Shown: positions 18,893 through 27,926, counted from the first letter of the stretch. The stretch: 41,686 nucleotides of DNA from an uncultured Olsenella sp. (GCA_949291295.1 CASEVE010000017.1:1-41686), one strand, 5' to 3'. The notes: generated by a model not told the origin, from the letters alone. Numbers and translations are program-made.

Positions 18893-19693
18893 ATGAGCTA
18901 CAAGGACATGAAGCGAGGTCTCCCTCAACGTGACAGCAAAGTCATTGCGTGTATTAACCAAAAGGGAGGCGTGGGAAAGTCGACGACGGTCGTCAACCTC
19001 TCAGCCTGTCTTGGAGACCAAAAGAAAAAGGTCCTTGTCGTTGACTTTGATCCTCAGGGAAACTCAACAAGTGGATACGGCATCGAGAAAGAAGATCTTG
19101 AACAGGACATCTATGATGTGATTCTTCATGATGGCTTGATTGAGGACATCATCATGGAGACTTGTCAGAAAGGTGTCTACATTGCACCTGCCACTATCCA
19201 GCTTGCTACAGCAGAGATTGAGCTTGTCTCAACGGAGAATCGAGAATCGGTTCTAAAGAAGGCAATTGCCTCAGTGAAGGATGAGTTTGACTACGTACTC
19301 ATTGACTGTCCTCCCTCTCTTGGTCTGCTAACCATCAATGCACTTGTTGCAGCTGACTCTCTGCTGATACCCATTCAGTGCGAGTACTACGCTCTTGAAG
19401 GGGTTGCGAAGCTCCTGGAATCTATGCAGATGGTCAAGAAGCGGATGAACCCCAGCCTCGACATCTTTGGTGTTGTCATGACCATGTATGACAGCAGGAC
19501 AACTCTCTCCAAGCAGGTTGTTGATGAGGTGCAGTCATACTTTGGCAAGAAGATGTTCAAGACAATCATTCCAAGAAACGTGAAGCTCTCCGAGGCTCCG
19601 AGCCATGGGCTCCCCGTTACGAAGTACGCACGTGTGAGTAAGGGTTCGCTCGCCTATGCAAAGCTAGCAAGAGAGGTGGTGGCACGTGGCTAA
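18893..19693 (+). CDS. parA: Chromosome-partitioning ATPase ParA/Soj
   Basis: A 266-residue deviant-Walker ATPase that works with ParB-parS to segregate origins, and in Bacillus (Soj) also modulates DnaA. It shows the deviant Walker A INQKGGVGKSTT (21-32) with the signature Lys, VVDFDPQGNSTSGYG, and Walker B-type FDYVLIDCPPSLGLLT. The ATG at 18893 is preferred because GGAGG lies 4 nt upstream. A longer frame starts inside the IS30 element and reads through parS2. It overlaps parB by 8 bp. The IS30 insertion lies immediately upstream and may have replaced or moved its promoter. Confidence 0.96.
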   Translation: MSYKDMKRGLPQRDSKVIACINQKGGVGKSTTVVNLSACLGDQKKKVLVVDFDPQGNSTSGYGIEKEDLEQDIYDVILHDGLIEDIIMETCQKGVYIAPATIQLATAEIELVSTENRESVLKKAIASVKDEFDYVLIDCPPSLGLLTINALVAADSLLIPIQCEYYALEGVAKLLESMQMVKKRMNPSLDIFGVVMTMYDSRTTLSKQVVDEVQSYFGKKMFKTIIPRNVKLSEAPSHGLPVTKYARVSKGSLAYAKLAREVVARG

Positions 19694-20555
19694 GAAATCA
19701 GGACTTGGTCGTGGACTGGGACTTCTTGTTGGTGAGGCGGATGCTGAGACGGCAGGAATGCGTCCTGAATCAACGCTTCCTATTGCACAGATCAAGCCAA
19801 ACAAAGGTCAGCCGAGAAAGAGCTTCAAAGAGGAAGACCTCTCTGAGCTTACAGACTCAATCAGGCAAAATGGTGTGCTGCAGCCGCTTCTTGTGAGAAA
19901 GAAGGGTAACGAATACGAGATCGTTGCTGGAGAGAGGCGCTATCAGGCTGCGAAGGCTGCAGGACTTGATGAGGTACCCGTAATCATCCGTGAGGTCTCT
20001 GACGAGGACGTGTTTAAGCTTGCCCTCATTGAGAACCTACAGCGTTCTGATCTGACGCCTCTGGAGGAGGCTCGTGGCTATCGTCAGCTCATCAAGGACA
20101 AGGGACTGACGCAGGAGGAGCTTGCGCACATCCTCTCAAAGTCGCGCTCTGCGATTACCAATACGCTGAGACTTCTTGATCTACCAAAAGAGGTTCAGAG
20201 CTATGTTGAGGAAGGGGCAATAAGTGCCGGCCACGCGAGGGCGATTCTGGCAGTTCCTACCGAGGATGGAAGGATTCGCCTTGCGGAAAAGGTTGTGACG
20301 GAGCGCCTCTCCGTGCGACAGACGGAGGCCCTTGCACCTCTCTATGCCACGGCACAGCAGGAAGACCGTCCGATGAGGACGCCGCTTCCTCCCTCCTACA
20401 AGCGCGCCGCACGACAGATGCGTCTTGCCCTCGACACAAACGTGAGGGTGAAAAACGTACGAGGTAAAAACAAGATTGAAATTGAATTTTCAAACGAAGA
20501 GCAGCTAGGACATATTGTTGACTTACTTGCTGGTCCAGGGACGTGGTCTGAGTGA
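19686..20555 (+). CDS. parB: Chromosome-partitioning protein ParB (CTPase, parS-binding)
   Basis: A 289-residue ParB/Spo0J. The N-terminal ParB/Srx CTP-binding domain has the GQPRKSF, QNGVLQPLLVR and EIVAGERRYQAAK motifs. The central HTH parS reader follows (LTQEELAHILSKSRSAITNTLRLLDLP). The C-terminal region, from about residue 225, ends in a dimerisation/DNA-contact segment. The start GAGRGLG-like MAKKSGLGRGLGLLV is the ParA-contact peptide. The GTG at 19686 lies within the parA end, so expression is coupled. At least two strong and two weaker parS sites lie within 13 kb. Confidence 0.96.
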   Translation: MAKKSGLGRGLGLLVGEADAETAGMRPESTLPIAQIKPNKGQPRKSFKEEDLSELTDSIRQNGVLQPLLVRKKGNEYEIVAGERRYQAAKAAGLDEVPVIIREVSDEDVFKLALIENLQRSDLTPLEEARGYRQLIKDKGLTQEELAHILSKSRSAITNTLRLLDLPKEVQSYVEEGAISAGHARAILAVPTEDGRIRLAEKVVTERLSVRQTEALAPLYATAQQEDRPMRTPLPPSYKRAARQMRLALDTNVRVKNVRGKNKIEIEFSNEEQLGHIVDLLAGPGTWSE

Positions 20556-20791
20556 AAAGATTTGGAGCAACAGTAGTAGCGCTGGGCACCCTTGCGTGCG
20601 TTGGGTATGCCGCCTACAGAGTGCTTCTCTCTGACCAAGCCAGGGAGAACCTCCGCAGCTGCGGACAAGCAGTGAGCGATGCCTGTTCCAAAGTGTGCGA
20701 CACCGTCAACGAAATGTACGGAGTTGTTGTTGAGGATGACTTTCCCAACAGGGAGCGCACCGAGAAGCAGTGGGAAGCGCTCGGATTTTAG
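20552..20791 (+). CDS. Small membrane protein coupled to parB
   Basis: A 79-residue protein that I do not assign to a named family. It has one N-terminal membrane segment (ATVVALGTLACVGYAAYRVLL, about 5-25) followed by a helical, partly amphipathic domain containing three Cys (RENLRSCGQAVSDACSKVCDTV) and an acidic C-terminus, reminiscent of YtxH-like anchors. The GTG start overlaps the parB stop by 4 nt (GTGA), so it is almost certainly co-translated with parB. The position suggests a link to origin anchoring or partition, but this is inference. Confidence 0.8.
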   Translation: MKRFGATVVALGTLACVGYAAYRVLLSDQARENLRSCGQAVSDACSKVCDTVNEMYGVVVEDDFPNRERTEKQWEALGF

Positions 20792-20809
20792 AACAAATGT
20801 ACGAAAATA

Positions 20810-20843
20810 AGAAGGGAGGCAACCAAGTGGCTGCCTCCCTTCT
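20810..20843. terminator. Bidirectional terminator between parB operon and rlmN
   Basis: AGAAGGGAGGCA (20810-20821) pairs exactly with TGCCTCCCTTCT (20832-20843) across a 10-nt loop. On the minus strand the stem is followed by TATTTT, favouring rlmN termination. It lies between convergent genes. Confidence 0.85.
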
Positions 20844-20857
20844 CCCATGAGAAGAGC

Positions 20858-21928
20858 CTAGTGACCTGCGCGTTGTTTGAGTTGACCACATGCGGCGTCA
20901 ATGTCTGCCCCGCGCGAGTTTCTGATCGTTGCCTCAACGCCAACGGAGGTCAGCCTTCTGACAAAATCCTCCGCACGTGCCTCGGTTGAGGGGTGGAACC
21001 GAGAGCCGTCAACCTCGTTGAGCTGGATGAGGTTGACATGGGCGAGCGTGCCCTCGCAGAAGTCGCAGAGGGCCTGAAGCTCAGGCTCGGTATCGTTTAT
21101 GCCGCCGATGAGGGCATACTCGTAGGTGGGCCGCCTTCCCGTCTTGTTGACGTACTCTCCCATGACGTTATAGAGGTTAACGAGGGAATACTTGCGCACC
21201 CCGGGCATGAGGGCGTTGCGCGTCTTCTGAACCGCGGAGTGGAGGGAGATGGCAAGCGTGAACTGCTCGGGCTCGTTTGCAAAGCGCATGATCTGGGGGA
21301 TGACGCCGCAGGTTGAGACCGTGAGGTGCCGCGCGCCGATGCCGGCTCCATCAGGTGAGTTGAGACGCCTGAGAGCTCCGAGCGTGGCGTCGTAGTTCAT
21401 GAAGGGCTCTCCCTGGCCCATGAGAACGACGCTCGTCACGCGCGCGTTGAAGTCGTCTCGAACGTGCATGACCTGCTCGTATATCTCCGCAGAGGTAAGG
21501 GAGCGCGTGAGTCCGGCCGCTCCCGTGGCGCAAAACGCGCATCCCATGGCACATCCCGCCTGGGTTGACGCGCACACGGTGAGGCGATTCTTGGTGGGCA
21601 TGCCCACGCACTCAACGCTCACGCCGTCCTGATAGCGCAGCAGGTACTTGCGGCTTCCGTCAGAGGAGACCTGGCGTGCCACCTCGGTGACGCCGCCGAG
21701 CGTGAGGTGGCGAGAAAGGTCCTCGCGCAGGGTTTTGGGAAGGTTGGACATCTCGTCAAAGCTGCGTGCGTTCTTGACCCAAACCCACTCCTCGATCTGC
21801 TTGGCGCGAAACTTGGGCTGGCCGAGCGAGGAGAGGAGCTCCTGAAGCTCGCCGTGCGTGAGCGTATGAAGGTCCCGTGGCTCGGCGGGAACGGAGCCGC
21901 TGTTCTTCTCGTCGTTCTCGTAAGGCAT
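20858..21928 (-). CDS. rlmN: 23S rRNA (adenine2503-C2)/tRNA methyltransferase RlmN
   Basis: A 356-residue radical-SAM enzyme that methylates C2 of A2503 in 23S rRNA and A37 in some tRNAs. The 4Fe-4S motif is CAMGCAFC with Cys126, Cys130 and Cys133. Other signatures are SSDGSRKYLLR, VLMGQGEPFMNYD, and the catalytic Cys347 in DAACGQLK near the C-terminus. The ATG at 21928 (MPYENDEKN) has AGGGG about 5 nt upstream. The frame stays open far upstream over the ddl gene on the other strand, but that extension is an Arg/Pro-rich artefact. It is divergent from ddl with about 100 bp between. Confidence 0.96.
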   Translation of the reverse strand: MPYENDEKNSGSVPAEPRDLHTLTHGELQELLSSLGQPKFRAKQIEEWVWVKNARSFDEMSNLPKTLREDLSRHLTLGGVTEVARQVSSDGSRKYLLRYQDGVSVECVGMPTKNRLTVCASTQAGCAMGCAFCATGAAGLTRSLTSAEIYEQVMHVRDDFNARVTSVVLMGQGEPFMNYDATLGALRRLNSPDGAGIGARHLTVSTCGVIPQIMRFANEPEQFTLAISLHSAVQKTRNALMPGVRKYSLVNLYNVMGEYVNKTGRRPTYEYALIGGINDTEPELQALCDFCEGTLAHVNLIQLNEVDGSRFHPSTEARAEDFVRRLTSVGVEATIRNSRGADIDAACGQLKQRAGH

Positions 21929-22032
21929 TTTGACCCCTGTCTCAATGTTGGGCGCGAGGGTGGAGTATCCTCGTCTGCAGGAAAGAATCCAAGGAGAGTC
22001 TAGCGCACGAGAAGAACCACAAAGGAGCTTCG

Positions 22033-23001
22033 ATGGACACAGAACAGCTGAAGAGGCAGCGCATCGCTGTAATTGGCGGGGGATGGTCCGACGAGAGGGA
22101 GATCTCTCTTCAGTCTGCCACCGAGGTGCGCGCAGCGCTTCTCGAGGCCGGGTTTGAGGCCGTTGACCTGCTTGACCTTGCTGGGGACGACTTTGTGGCA
22201 AAGATTTCGTCCGGGGCGTATGACGTGGCGTTTGTTGCCCTTCACGGTGCCTATGGCGAGGACGGCTGCATCCAGGGGCTTCTTGAGGTCCTGCACATCC
22301 CCTACACCTTCTCCGGCGTCGCCGCGTCTGCCGCCGCGTCTGAGAAGCAGATGGCCAAGGCCCTCTTTGACGAGGCGGGAATCCGCACGCCAAGGGGCGT
22401 AGACGTCCCTGCGGGCGCAGGTCTGACGGACGACCAGATCGATCAGATCGTGGAGTCTTTGGGCCTACCTCTCTTTGTCAAGCCGGCGGCCAACGGGTCG
22501 AGCTTTGGTATCTCGCGCGTCACCAGCAGGGCGGTGCTCAATGACGCCATTGCCGCGGCCGGCAGTGCCGGCGGGCGCGTCCTCATTGAGGAGTGCGTGA
22601 GCGGAACCGAGATCACCGTGCCGGTCATTGGAAACGACGATCCCCATGCCCTGCCCATCGTGGAGATTGTGACGGGCGCCGAGTTCTACGACCTTAAGGT
22701 TAAGTACGAGCCGTCCTCGCTCCACCACGTCATCCCCGCCCGCCTTGATCCGGGCGTCTACGCAAAGGCACAGCAGATTGCCGTCGACGCTCACAAGGTG
22801 CTCGGTTGTCGCGGCTGCTCGCGCAGTGACTTCATCGTCACTGACGAGGGCGTGCCTGTCATCCTTGAGACCAACACCATCCCCGGCATGACGGCAAACA
22901 GTCTCCTGCCCGACTCCGCCCGTCACGGCGGCATAGAGTTTCCCGACCTCTGCACGCGCTTCGTGAGATATGCCCTGGAGGCGCACGAGGAGAGGGCATG
23001 A
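22033..23001 (+). CDS. ddl: D-alanine--D-alanine ligase
   Basis: A 322-residue ATP-grasp ligase making the D-Ala-D-Ala dipeptide for peptidoglycan. It has the N-terminal IGGGWSDEREISLQSA (Glu pair region), FVALHGAYGEDGCIQGLLE, the ATP-loop NGSSFGISRV, KVKYEPSSLHHVIPARL with the Tyr associated with D-Ala rather than D-lactate specificity, and the metal/ATP NTIPGMT. AAGGAG precedes the ATG. It overlaps the dinG-like gene by 4 nt (ATGA), so they form an operon. The SDERE variant of the usual SxEHE is slightly unusual. Confidence 0.95.
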   Translation: MDTEQLKRQRIAVIGGGWSDEREISLQSATEVRAALLEAGFEAVDLLDLAGDDFVAKISSGAYDVAFVALHGAYGEDGCIQGLLEVLHIPYTFSGVAASAAASEKQMAKALFDEAGIRTPRGVDVPAGAGLTDDQIDQIVESLGLPLFVKPAANGSSFGISRVTSRAVLNDAIAAAGSAGGRVLIEECVSGTEITVPVIGNDDPHALPIVEIVTGAEFYDLKVKYEPSSLHHVIPARLDPGVYAKAQQIAVDAHKVLGCRGCSRSDFIVTDEGVPVILETNTIPGMTANSLLPDSARHGGIEFPDLCTRFVRYALEAHEERA

Positions 23002-25931
23002 GCGTGACGTCTGCTCCCGTGTGCCTTTCTGACCTGCTGCTTCCTGGCACGCCCGAGAGCGTTCGCACGGCATACGAGAGCCTTTCCTCGAGGGCGCTTA
23101 CCCGCTCGTTTGGTCCGCTCGAGGAGGAGATCGTGGTCTTGGACACCGAGACCACGGGTCTCTCCTTCAAGGACTGCGACCTCATAGAGATCTCCGCCGC
23201 ACTTCTCAACGGCAGGGAGGTCATCGACAGGTTTGAGACCTTGGTGCATCCCGGCGGCCTCATCCCGCCCGAGATAACCCGTCTCACGGGAATCAGCAAT
23301 GCGGATGTGGCCGATGCGCCGGACGCCCGCGAGGCCGTGGCGGCCCTTGCCGAGTTTGTTGGCAGAAGGCCGGTCCTTGCTCATAACGCCACCTTTGACC
23401 GTACCTTTATCGAGGGCGTGCCCGGAGGCTCCGAGGTCACGGACACCTGGGTGGACACCCTCGCCCTCTCTCGCATTGCCCTTCCGCGCCTCTCGTCCCA
23501 TCGACTTGCGGACATGGCACAGGCCTTTGGTTGCGCCTCCGTCACGCACCGTGCGGGAGATGACGTGGACGCGCTCTGCGGCATGTGGCGCATTCTGCTT
23601 CTGGCTCTCTCTGACCTCCCCCAGGGGCTCCTTGCCCTTCTCGCCCGCATGCACCCCGAGGTGGAGTGGCCGTTCAGGGTGATCATCTCGTTTCTTGCCG
23701 GGGACGAGGCTCCCACGGCCTTCTCGCTCAAGGCTCATCGCGCGGGTCTGGTGGGCGAGAAGGGCGAGCAGCGTCCGGATGCCATGGAGATGGATTATCT
23801 GGAGACGCCCACTGCGCAGGAGATTCGCGAGGCGTTTGGGGAGTCTGGCGTCGTCTCCCGCATGTACGAGCGCATGGAGACGCGTCCCGAGCAGCTTGAC
23901 ATGGCCCTTGAGGTGCGAGATGCCCTTGCTACCTCGACTCACCGCGCCATAGAGGCGGGCACGGGCGTGGGAAAGTCTGTGGCCTATCTGCTCCCCGAGG
24001 TGCTCTTTGCGCAGATGAACAACATTACGGTGGGAATTGCGACCAAGACCAACGCGCTCACCGACCAGCTGGTCTCCCACGAGCTTCCCGCGCTCGCCGC
24101 GGCACTTCCCGGCGGGCTCACGTTTACGAGCCTCAAGGGATACGACCACTATCCCTGCCTGCACCGACTCGATCGGGCGGCGGCAGAGGAGCTCCCCCTG
24201 GCCGTGGCCAACCATGACGGACGCTCGGACAACGCCGTTGCCTGCGACATGCTCACGGCCATTGCGGTGACCTATGCGTTTGCGTGCCAGTCGCCCGAGG
24301 GAGACCTCGACGCACTCGGCATCAGATGGCGCTATGTTCCTCGCCAGATGCTCACCACGAGCTCCGGCGAGTGCCTTCGCGGCCGCTGCCCGTACTTTCC
24401 GAACGAGTGCCTGCTCCACGGTGCCCGCCGCCGCGCGGCGAGCGGGGACGTGGTGGTGACCAATCACTCCCTGCTCCTGCGAGACGTTGATGCCGAGGGG
24501 CGCATCCTTCCTCCCATCAGGCACTGGGTTGTGGACGAGGCACATGCGTTTGAGGCGGAGGCCCGGCGCCAGTGGGCGGTTGAGGTCTCCGGCGAGGAGG
24601 CCCGCGGGGCGTTTGAGCTTCTTGGCGGCACGAGGACGGGCGCGATTCACGCGGCCATGGTCCAGGTCATGCCTCATGAGGGATCATCTCTTGCCATCGG
24701 GCTGCTCACCAAGGCCGCCGCTGCGGTCTCCCGTGCCTCCGTTGCCGTGGCGGACCTCTTTGTTGCGGTTCACGGGCTGGGGGAGATCGCCCGGGGAGAG
24801 GGTGGCTACGACCTCGTCACACTTTGGATTGACGAGAAGGTCAGGCAGAGCTCCGAGTGGGGGGCCGTCTCTGAGGCGGCGGGTGTTTCACGTGACACGC
24901 TCGACGAGGCTGTCCGCGCGATAGCCGACGCGGTGCAGGCGCTTGCCGCGGACCTGCCGCAGGTTTCGGCGAGCCTTGCCGAGTCCGCGCGCTTCCTCAA
25001 GGACCTTCTCGCCGGCATTACGCTGATAGACGAGGGGACCGACGATCGCTACGTCTACTCGGCCCAGCTCACGCGCTCTCGCCGCCGCATCTCCGCCGAG
25101 CGCCTGGTTGCCGAGAAGATCGACGTGGGCGCCGACCTTGCCGAGCGGTGGCTCCCCGAGACCAAAAGCGTCATCTTCACGTCGGCGACCATGGCCGTTG
25201 GAGACGACTTCTCGCACTTTGAGCGTGGGGTTGGTCTCTCCGGCCTTCCCGAGGCGGCAAAGAGGGACGTTCGACTCTCCTCGAGCTTTGACTACGACGC
25301 GCACATGTCCGTCGTCGTGGCGCGGGACCTGCCCGCGCCCAACGAGCGGGGCTATGTGGACGCCCTCGTTGACCTGCTCTTTGACGTGCACGTTGCCATG
25401 GGTGGCTCGGTGCTCACGCTGTTTACCAACAGGCGCGACATGGAACGCGTCTTTGAGGCGCTGCGCCCGCGCCTTGCCGAGGCGGGCCTTGACGTTGCGT
25501 GCCAGGAGCGCGGAAGCTCCCCTCGCAGGCTGAGGACGCGGTTCCTTTCCGAGAAGAGCCTCTCGCTCATGGCCTTGCGCTCCTTCTGGGAGGGCTTTGA
25601 CGCTGCGGGAGATACCCTGAGGTGCGTGGTCATTCCCAAGCTGCCCTTTGCGAGCCCCAACGACCCCCTCGTCAGGGAGCGCGACGCGCGCGAGGAGCGT
25701 GCCTGGTGGCGCTACTCCCTTCCCGAGGCGGTCATCTCGGTCAAGCAGGCCGCGGGGCGCCTCATCAGGTCCGCGAGCGACACGGGCGTGCTGGTGCTCG
25801 CGGACTCCAGGGTCGTGAGCAAGGGATATGGGCGTCTCTTCGTGAACTCGCTCCCCTCCGCCAACGTCTCGCGCCTCGAGAGCGCCAACGTGGGCCGCTA
25901 CATCAGCATGTGGCGCGCGTCGCACGAATAG
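22998..25931 (+). CDS. dinG: DnaQ exonuclease-DinG helicase fusion protein
   Basis: A 977-residue protein. Residues about 43-205 are a DnaQ-type DEDDh exonuclease (VLDTETTGL with Asp49/Glu51, LAHNATFDRTFI, HRAGDDVDAL). From about 290 onward it is an XPD/DinG superfamily-2 helicase: Walker A EAGTGVGKS near 320, DEAH in WVVDEAHAFEAEA, TLFTNRRDMERVF, SFWEGFDAAGD, and the final QAAGRLIRS. Four cysteines, YPCLHR near 386 and CLRGRCPYFPNEC near 459-471, have the DinG Fe-S spacing (about 73, 5, 7). The likely role is unwinding and trimming of damaged or R-loop DNA. It is coupled to ddl by an ATGA overlap, and its 3' end overlaps the convergent WYL gene by 29 bp. A parS-like site lies inside it. Confidence 0.94.
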   Translation: MSVTSAPVCLSDLLLPGTPESVRTAYESLSSRALTRSFGPLEEEIVVLDTETTGLSFKDCDLIEISAALLNGREVIDRFETLVHPGGLIPPEITRLTGISNADVADAPDAREAVAALAEFVGRRPVLAHNATFDRTFIEGVPGGSEVTDTWVDTLALSRIALPRLSSHRLADMAQAFGCASVTHRAGDDVDALCGMWRILLLALSDLPQGLLALLARMHPEVEWPFRVIISFLAGDEAPTAFSLKAHRAGLVGEKGEQRPDAMEMDYLETPTAQEIREAFGESGVVSRMYERMETRPEQLDMALEVRDALATSTHRAIEAGTGVGKSVAYLLPEVLFAQMNNITVGIATKTNALTDQLVSHELPALAAALPGGLTFTSLKGYDHYPCLHRLDRAAAEELPLAVANHDGRSDNAVACDMLTAIAVTYAFACQSPEGDLDALGIRWRYVPRQMLTTSSGECLRGRCPYFPNECLLHGARRRAASGDVVVTNHSLLLRDVDAEGRILPPIRHWVVDEAHAFEAEARRQWAVEVSGEEARGAFELLGGTRTGAIHAAMVQVMPHEGSSLAIGLLTKAAAAVSRASVAVADLFVAVHGLGEIARGEGGYDLVTLWIDEKVRQSSEWGAVSEAAGVSRDTLDEAVRAIADAVQALAADLPQVSASLAESARFLKDLLAGITLIDEGTDDRYVYSAQLTRSRRRISAERLVAEKIDVGADLAERWLPETKSVIFTSATMAVGDDFSHFERGVGLSGLPEAAKRDVRLSSSFDYDAHMSVVVARDLPAPNERGYVDALVDLLFDVHVAMGGSVLTLFTNRRDMERVFEALRPRLAEAGLDVACQERGSSPRRLRTRFLSEKSLSLMALRSFWEGFDAAGDTLRCVVIPKLPFASPNDPLVRERDAREERAWWRYSLPEAVISVKQAAGRLIRSASDTGVLVLADSRVVSKGYGRLFVNSLPSANVSRLESANVGRYISMWRASHE
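24884..24899. promoter_or_regulatory. parS-like site 3 within dinG
   Basis: TGTTTCACGTGACACG matches 14 of 16 parS bases, with the central TTTCACGTGA intact. It lies inside the dinG coding region (Gly-Val-Ser-Arg-Asp-Thr), as chromosomal parS sites often do. Confidence 0.6.
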
Positions 25932-26841
25932 CGAGCTGCTCCTGAGCGTAGCGGCGTGCGAGGTCGTTCACCGCTTGGTCGTTGGTCCAGGCGGTACCGC
26001 CGCACGCGGCGATCATGCGGGGAAGCCACATGCCGCCGTAATACTCGGTGCGCATCCGCACGGCTCCGGTGCTCTCGTCACGCTCGATGTGGCCGATCTT
26101 GTTCCACGGGAGAAGCTCCAGGTAGCGCGGGTCGCTCAGGGTTATCTCGACCTCGCGCGAGGATGAGCTTCGCGCGACGGGCGGCTGCGGTCGGGGTATG
26201 CGCTCGACCTCGTCCATGCGGTCGAGTCGGAAGGTCCTCTCTCCGCCGCCTTTGGGATCGAGGGCGTCGAGGTACCAGCAGTCGTTCTCGTGTCGCAATC
26301 CAAGAGGGATTACCCGACGCATCTGTGCGGGGCCGTCCGGGGACTTCCGATACAGGAAGCTCACCCCCTCGCGCCGCGCCAGGGCACCCGAGCATTCCGA
26401 GATGACATCAGAGGCATCCGTGCCCTGCTCGGCTCCGACGAGCCGCTCTATGAGGTCCTTGTCGACGGCCTCCCGCGCGAGGGACTGCTCGAGGCGGCTC
26501 AGCAGGTCATCTCCCTCGGGAACCCCCAGGCGGTCGAGCGCCGCCATGAGGGCGAGCGTCTCTTCTCGCGTGAGCCTGAGCCGCCGCCCGCGCATCCCCT
26601 GGGAGAAGACGAGCGTGAGCTCATCTCCGTCCTCGATGAGGGGCAGGCCGGTGCCGCTCGTGCCAGCGGCCGTGAGTACCAGGTCAAGGAGGCGCTCCGC
26701 CCGCTCCCGCGGGATGCCGAGCCGATCCGAGACGGCGGCTGCCGTGAGTGCGTCTCCGGCCTCGGACAGGCCGGAGACAAGAGCGATGAGCTCTCGGGCC
26801 TCCTCCAGAGACCCCGGTCTTCCAGCTCCCTTACGCGCCAT
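25903..26841 (-). CDS. WYL-domain transcriptional regulator, second of pair (PafC-like)
   Basis: A 312-residue protein with an N-terminal winged-HTH-like region (AAAVSDRLGIPRERAERLLDLVL, about 35-57) and a WYL domain at about 165-255 (RRVIPLGLRHENDCWYLDALDPKGGGERTFRLDRM), plus a WCX-type C-terminal extension. WYL pairs in actinobacteria include PafB/PafC, which activate the mycobacterial RecA-independent DNA-damage response. The order and overlap here resemble that pair, but the ligand and targets are not shown by the sequence. The ATG at 26841 overlaps the upstream WYL gene by 11 bp. Its 3' end overlaps the exonuclease-DinG gene tail-to-tail by 29 bp. Confidence 0.88.
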   Translation of the reverse strand: MARKGAGRPGSLEEARELIALVSGLSEAGDALTAAAVSDRLGIPRERAERLLDLVLTAAGTSGTGLPLIEDGDELTLVFSQGMRGRRLRLTREETLALMAALDRLGVPEGDDLLSRLEQSLAREAVDKDLIERLVGAEQGTDASDVISECSGALARREGVSFLYRKSPDGPAQMRRVIPLGLRHENDCWYLDALDPKGGGERTFRLDRMDEVERIPRPQPPVARSSSSREVEITLSDPRYLELLPWNKIGHIERDESTGAVRMRTEYYGGMWLPRMIAACGGTAWTNDQAVNDLARRYAQEQLAIRATRATC

Positions 26842-27793
26842 GTGAGACCACCCCCTCAAGCTTTGCCGTCCAGGCGTCGACAAGGGCTTTGGGGAAGACG
26901 GGGAAAATCCCCGCCGCCACGGCCCAGCTTGCTGCCTCGTCGATCGAACAGGCACCGACGCTCCAGTGGAGCCCGCCGTCCTTCTCGGCAAAGCTTCCCT
27001 GTCCCAAAGACGCGCGGCGGACGTCTTGCTCCCTCTCTGCGGGAACGAGGAAGGTGACGCCTGTCTTTTCGCCGCCAATCTGAAAGGGAAGCCGCCTCCA
27101 GTCCTCGACGGAGAAGTCCTCGGGGACGCGATACGTCGTTTTCGTCAGCTCCTCGGCGGCAAGAAAGCGGTCGATTCTGTAGACGCGCAGCTCGTCTTTG
27201 GGCTGCAGCGTGGCGGCGTCGATGCCGTCTGCGACGAGGTAGCGTCGTCCGCGCAGCTCAAAGAGTCCGTAGGGGACAATCGTCCGATCGCTTTGCCTTC
27301 CCTGGGCGTCCACGTAAGAGACCTGCGCCGCGTGGGCGTTCATGAGGCAGGTGCGCAGCGTCGAGAAGGCGCGGCTCTCCTCTTGTCTGGGAACGCTCAC
27401 CACAGACGTCTCGGCAAAGGAGCGCGAGATTTTGGCGAGGGCGAGGCGAAGGTCATCGGCGAGTGGAAAGCTTGCGTCTCCAAGAAGCGGCGCGCAGGCA
27501 ACCTCAAGCGTTGCCGCCTCGAGGGGCTCGAGCTCGACTCCCGTGGCAAAGAGGTCCTCCCTCATGCGCCAGCTCGAGCCCTCGTCTGTGCGCATGCACT
27601 CCTCCACCACGATTCCGCAGGCAGCGAGGGTTTCTCGGTCTCTGGAGAAGGCCCTTCTGAAGCTGTCGGCGCTCAGGGTGGGATAGAAGGCCCGTGCTAT
27701 GGCGGAGCTGCTGACGTGCCCCCGCGCGTTCATGAACTCAAGGGCAAGCGAGCAGATCCTGCGCGCCCGCTCGTCGTCTCGCGTGAGTCTCAT
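26831..27793 (-). CDS. WYL-domain transcriptional regulator, first of pair (PafB-like)
   Basis: A 320-residue paralogue of the next gene. It has an N-terminal HTH (RRICSLALEFMNARGHVSSSAIARAFYPTLSADSFRRAFSRDRETL, about 9-54), a WYL domain at about 150-215 (DRTIVPYGLFELRGRRYLVADGIDAATLQPKDELRVYRIDRF) and a WCX-like C-terminal region. It is expected to act as a heterodimer with the following gene, since the two overlap by 11 bp and must be made together. A DNA-damage role is an inference from the PafBC precedent and the DinG neighbour. The 133-bp gap upstream, shared with the divergent M28-like gene, is AT-rich and contains a CATAAG...CTTATG inverted repeat that could be an operator. Confidence 0.88.
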   Translation of the reverse strand: MRLTRDDERARRICSLALEFMNARGHVSSSAIARAFYPTLSADSFRRAFSRDRETLAACGIVVEECMRTDEGSSWRMREDLFATGVELEPLEAATLEVACAPLLGDASFPLADDLRLALAKISRSFAETSVVSVPRQEESRAFSTLRTCLMNAHAAQVSYVDAQGRQSDRTIVPYGLFELRGRRYLVADGIDAATLQPKDELRVYRIDRFLAAEELTKTTYRVPEDFSVEDWRRLPFQIGGEKTGVTFLVPAEREQDVRRASLGQGSFAEKDGGLHWSVGACSIDEAASWAVAAGIFPVFPKALVDAWTAKLEGVVSHGA

Positions 27794-27926
27794 GGCGCCC
27801 CTTTCCCGTTTGTTTGAGCCGTCTACGTCTTTTCTGCGTAATTATGAGCATAAGACGTATACTCTTTTGATTGTATGCACGCCTTATGAACGCAAGCGAT
27901 AACCAGCTGAATAAAGGACGCACAGT

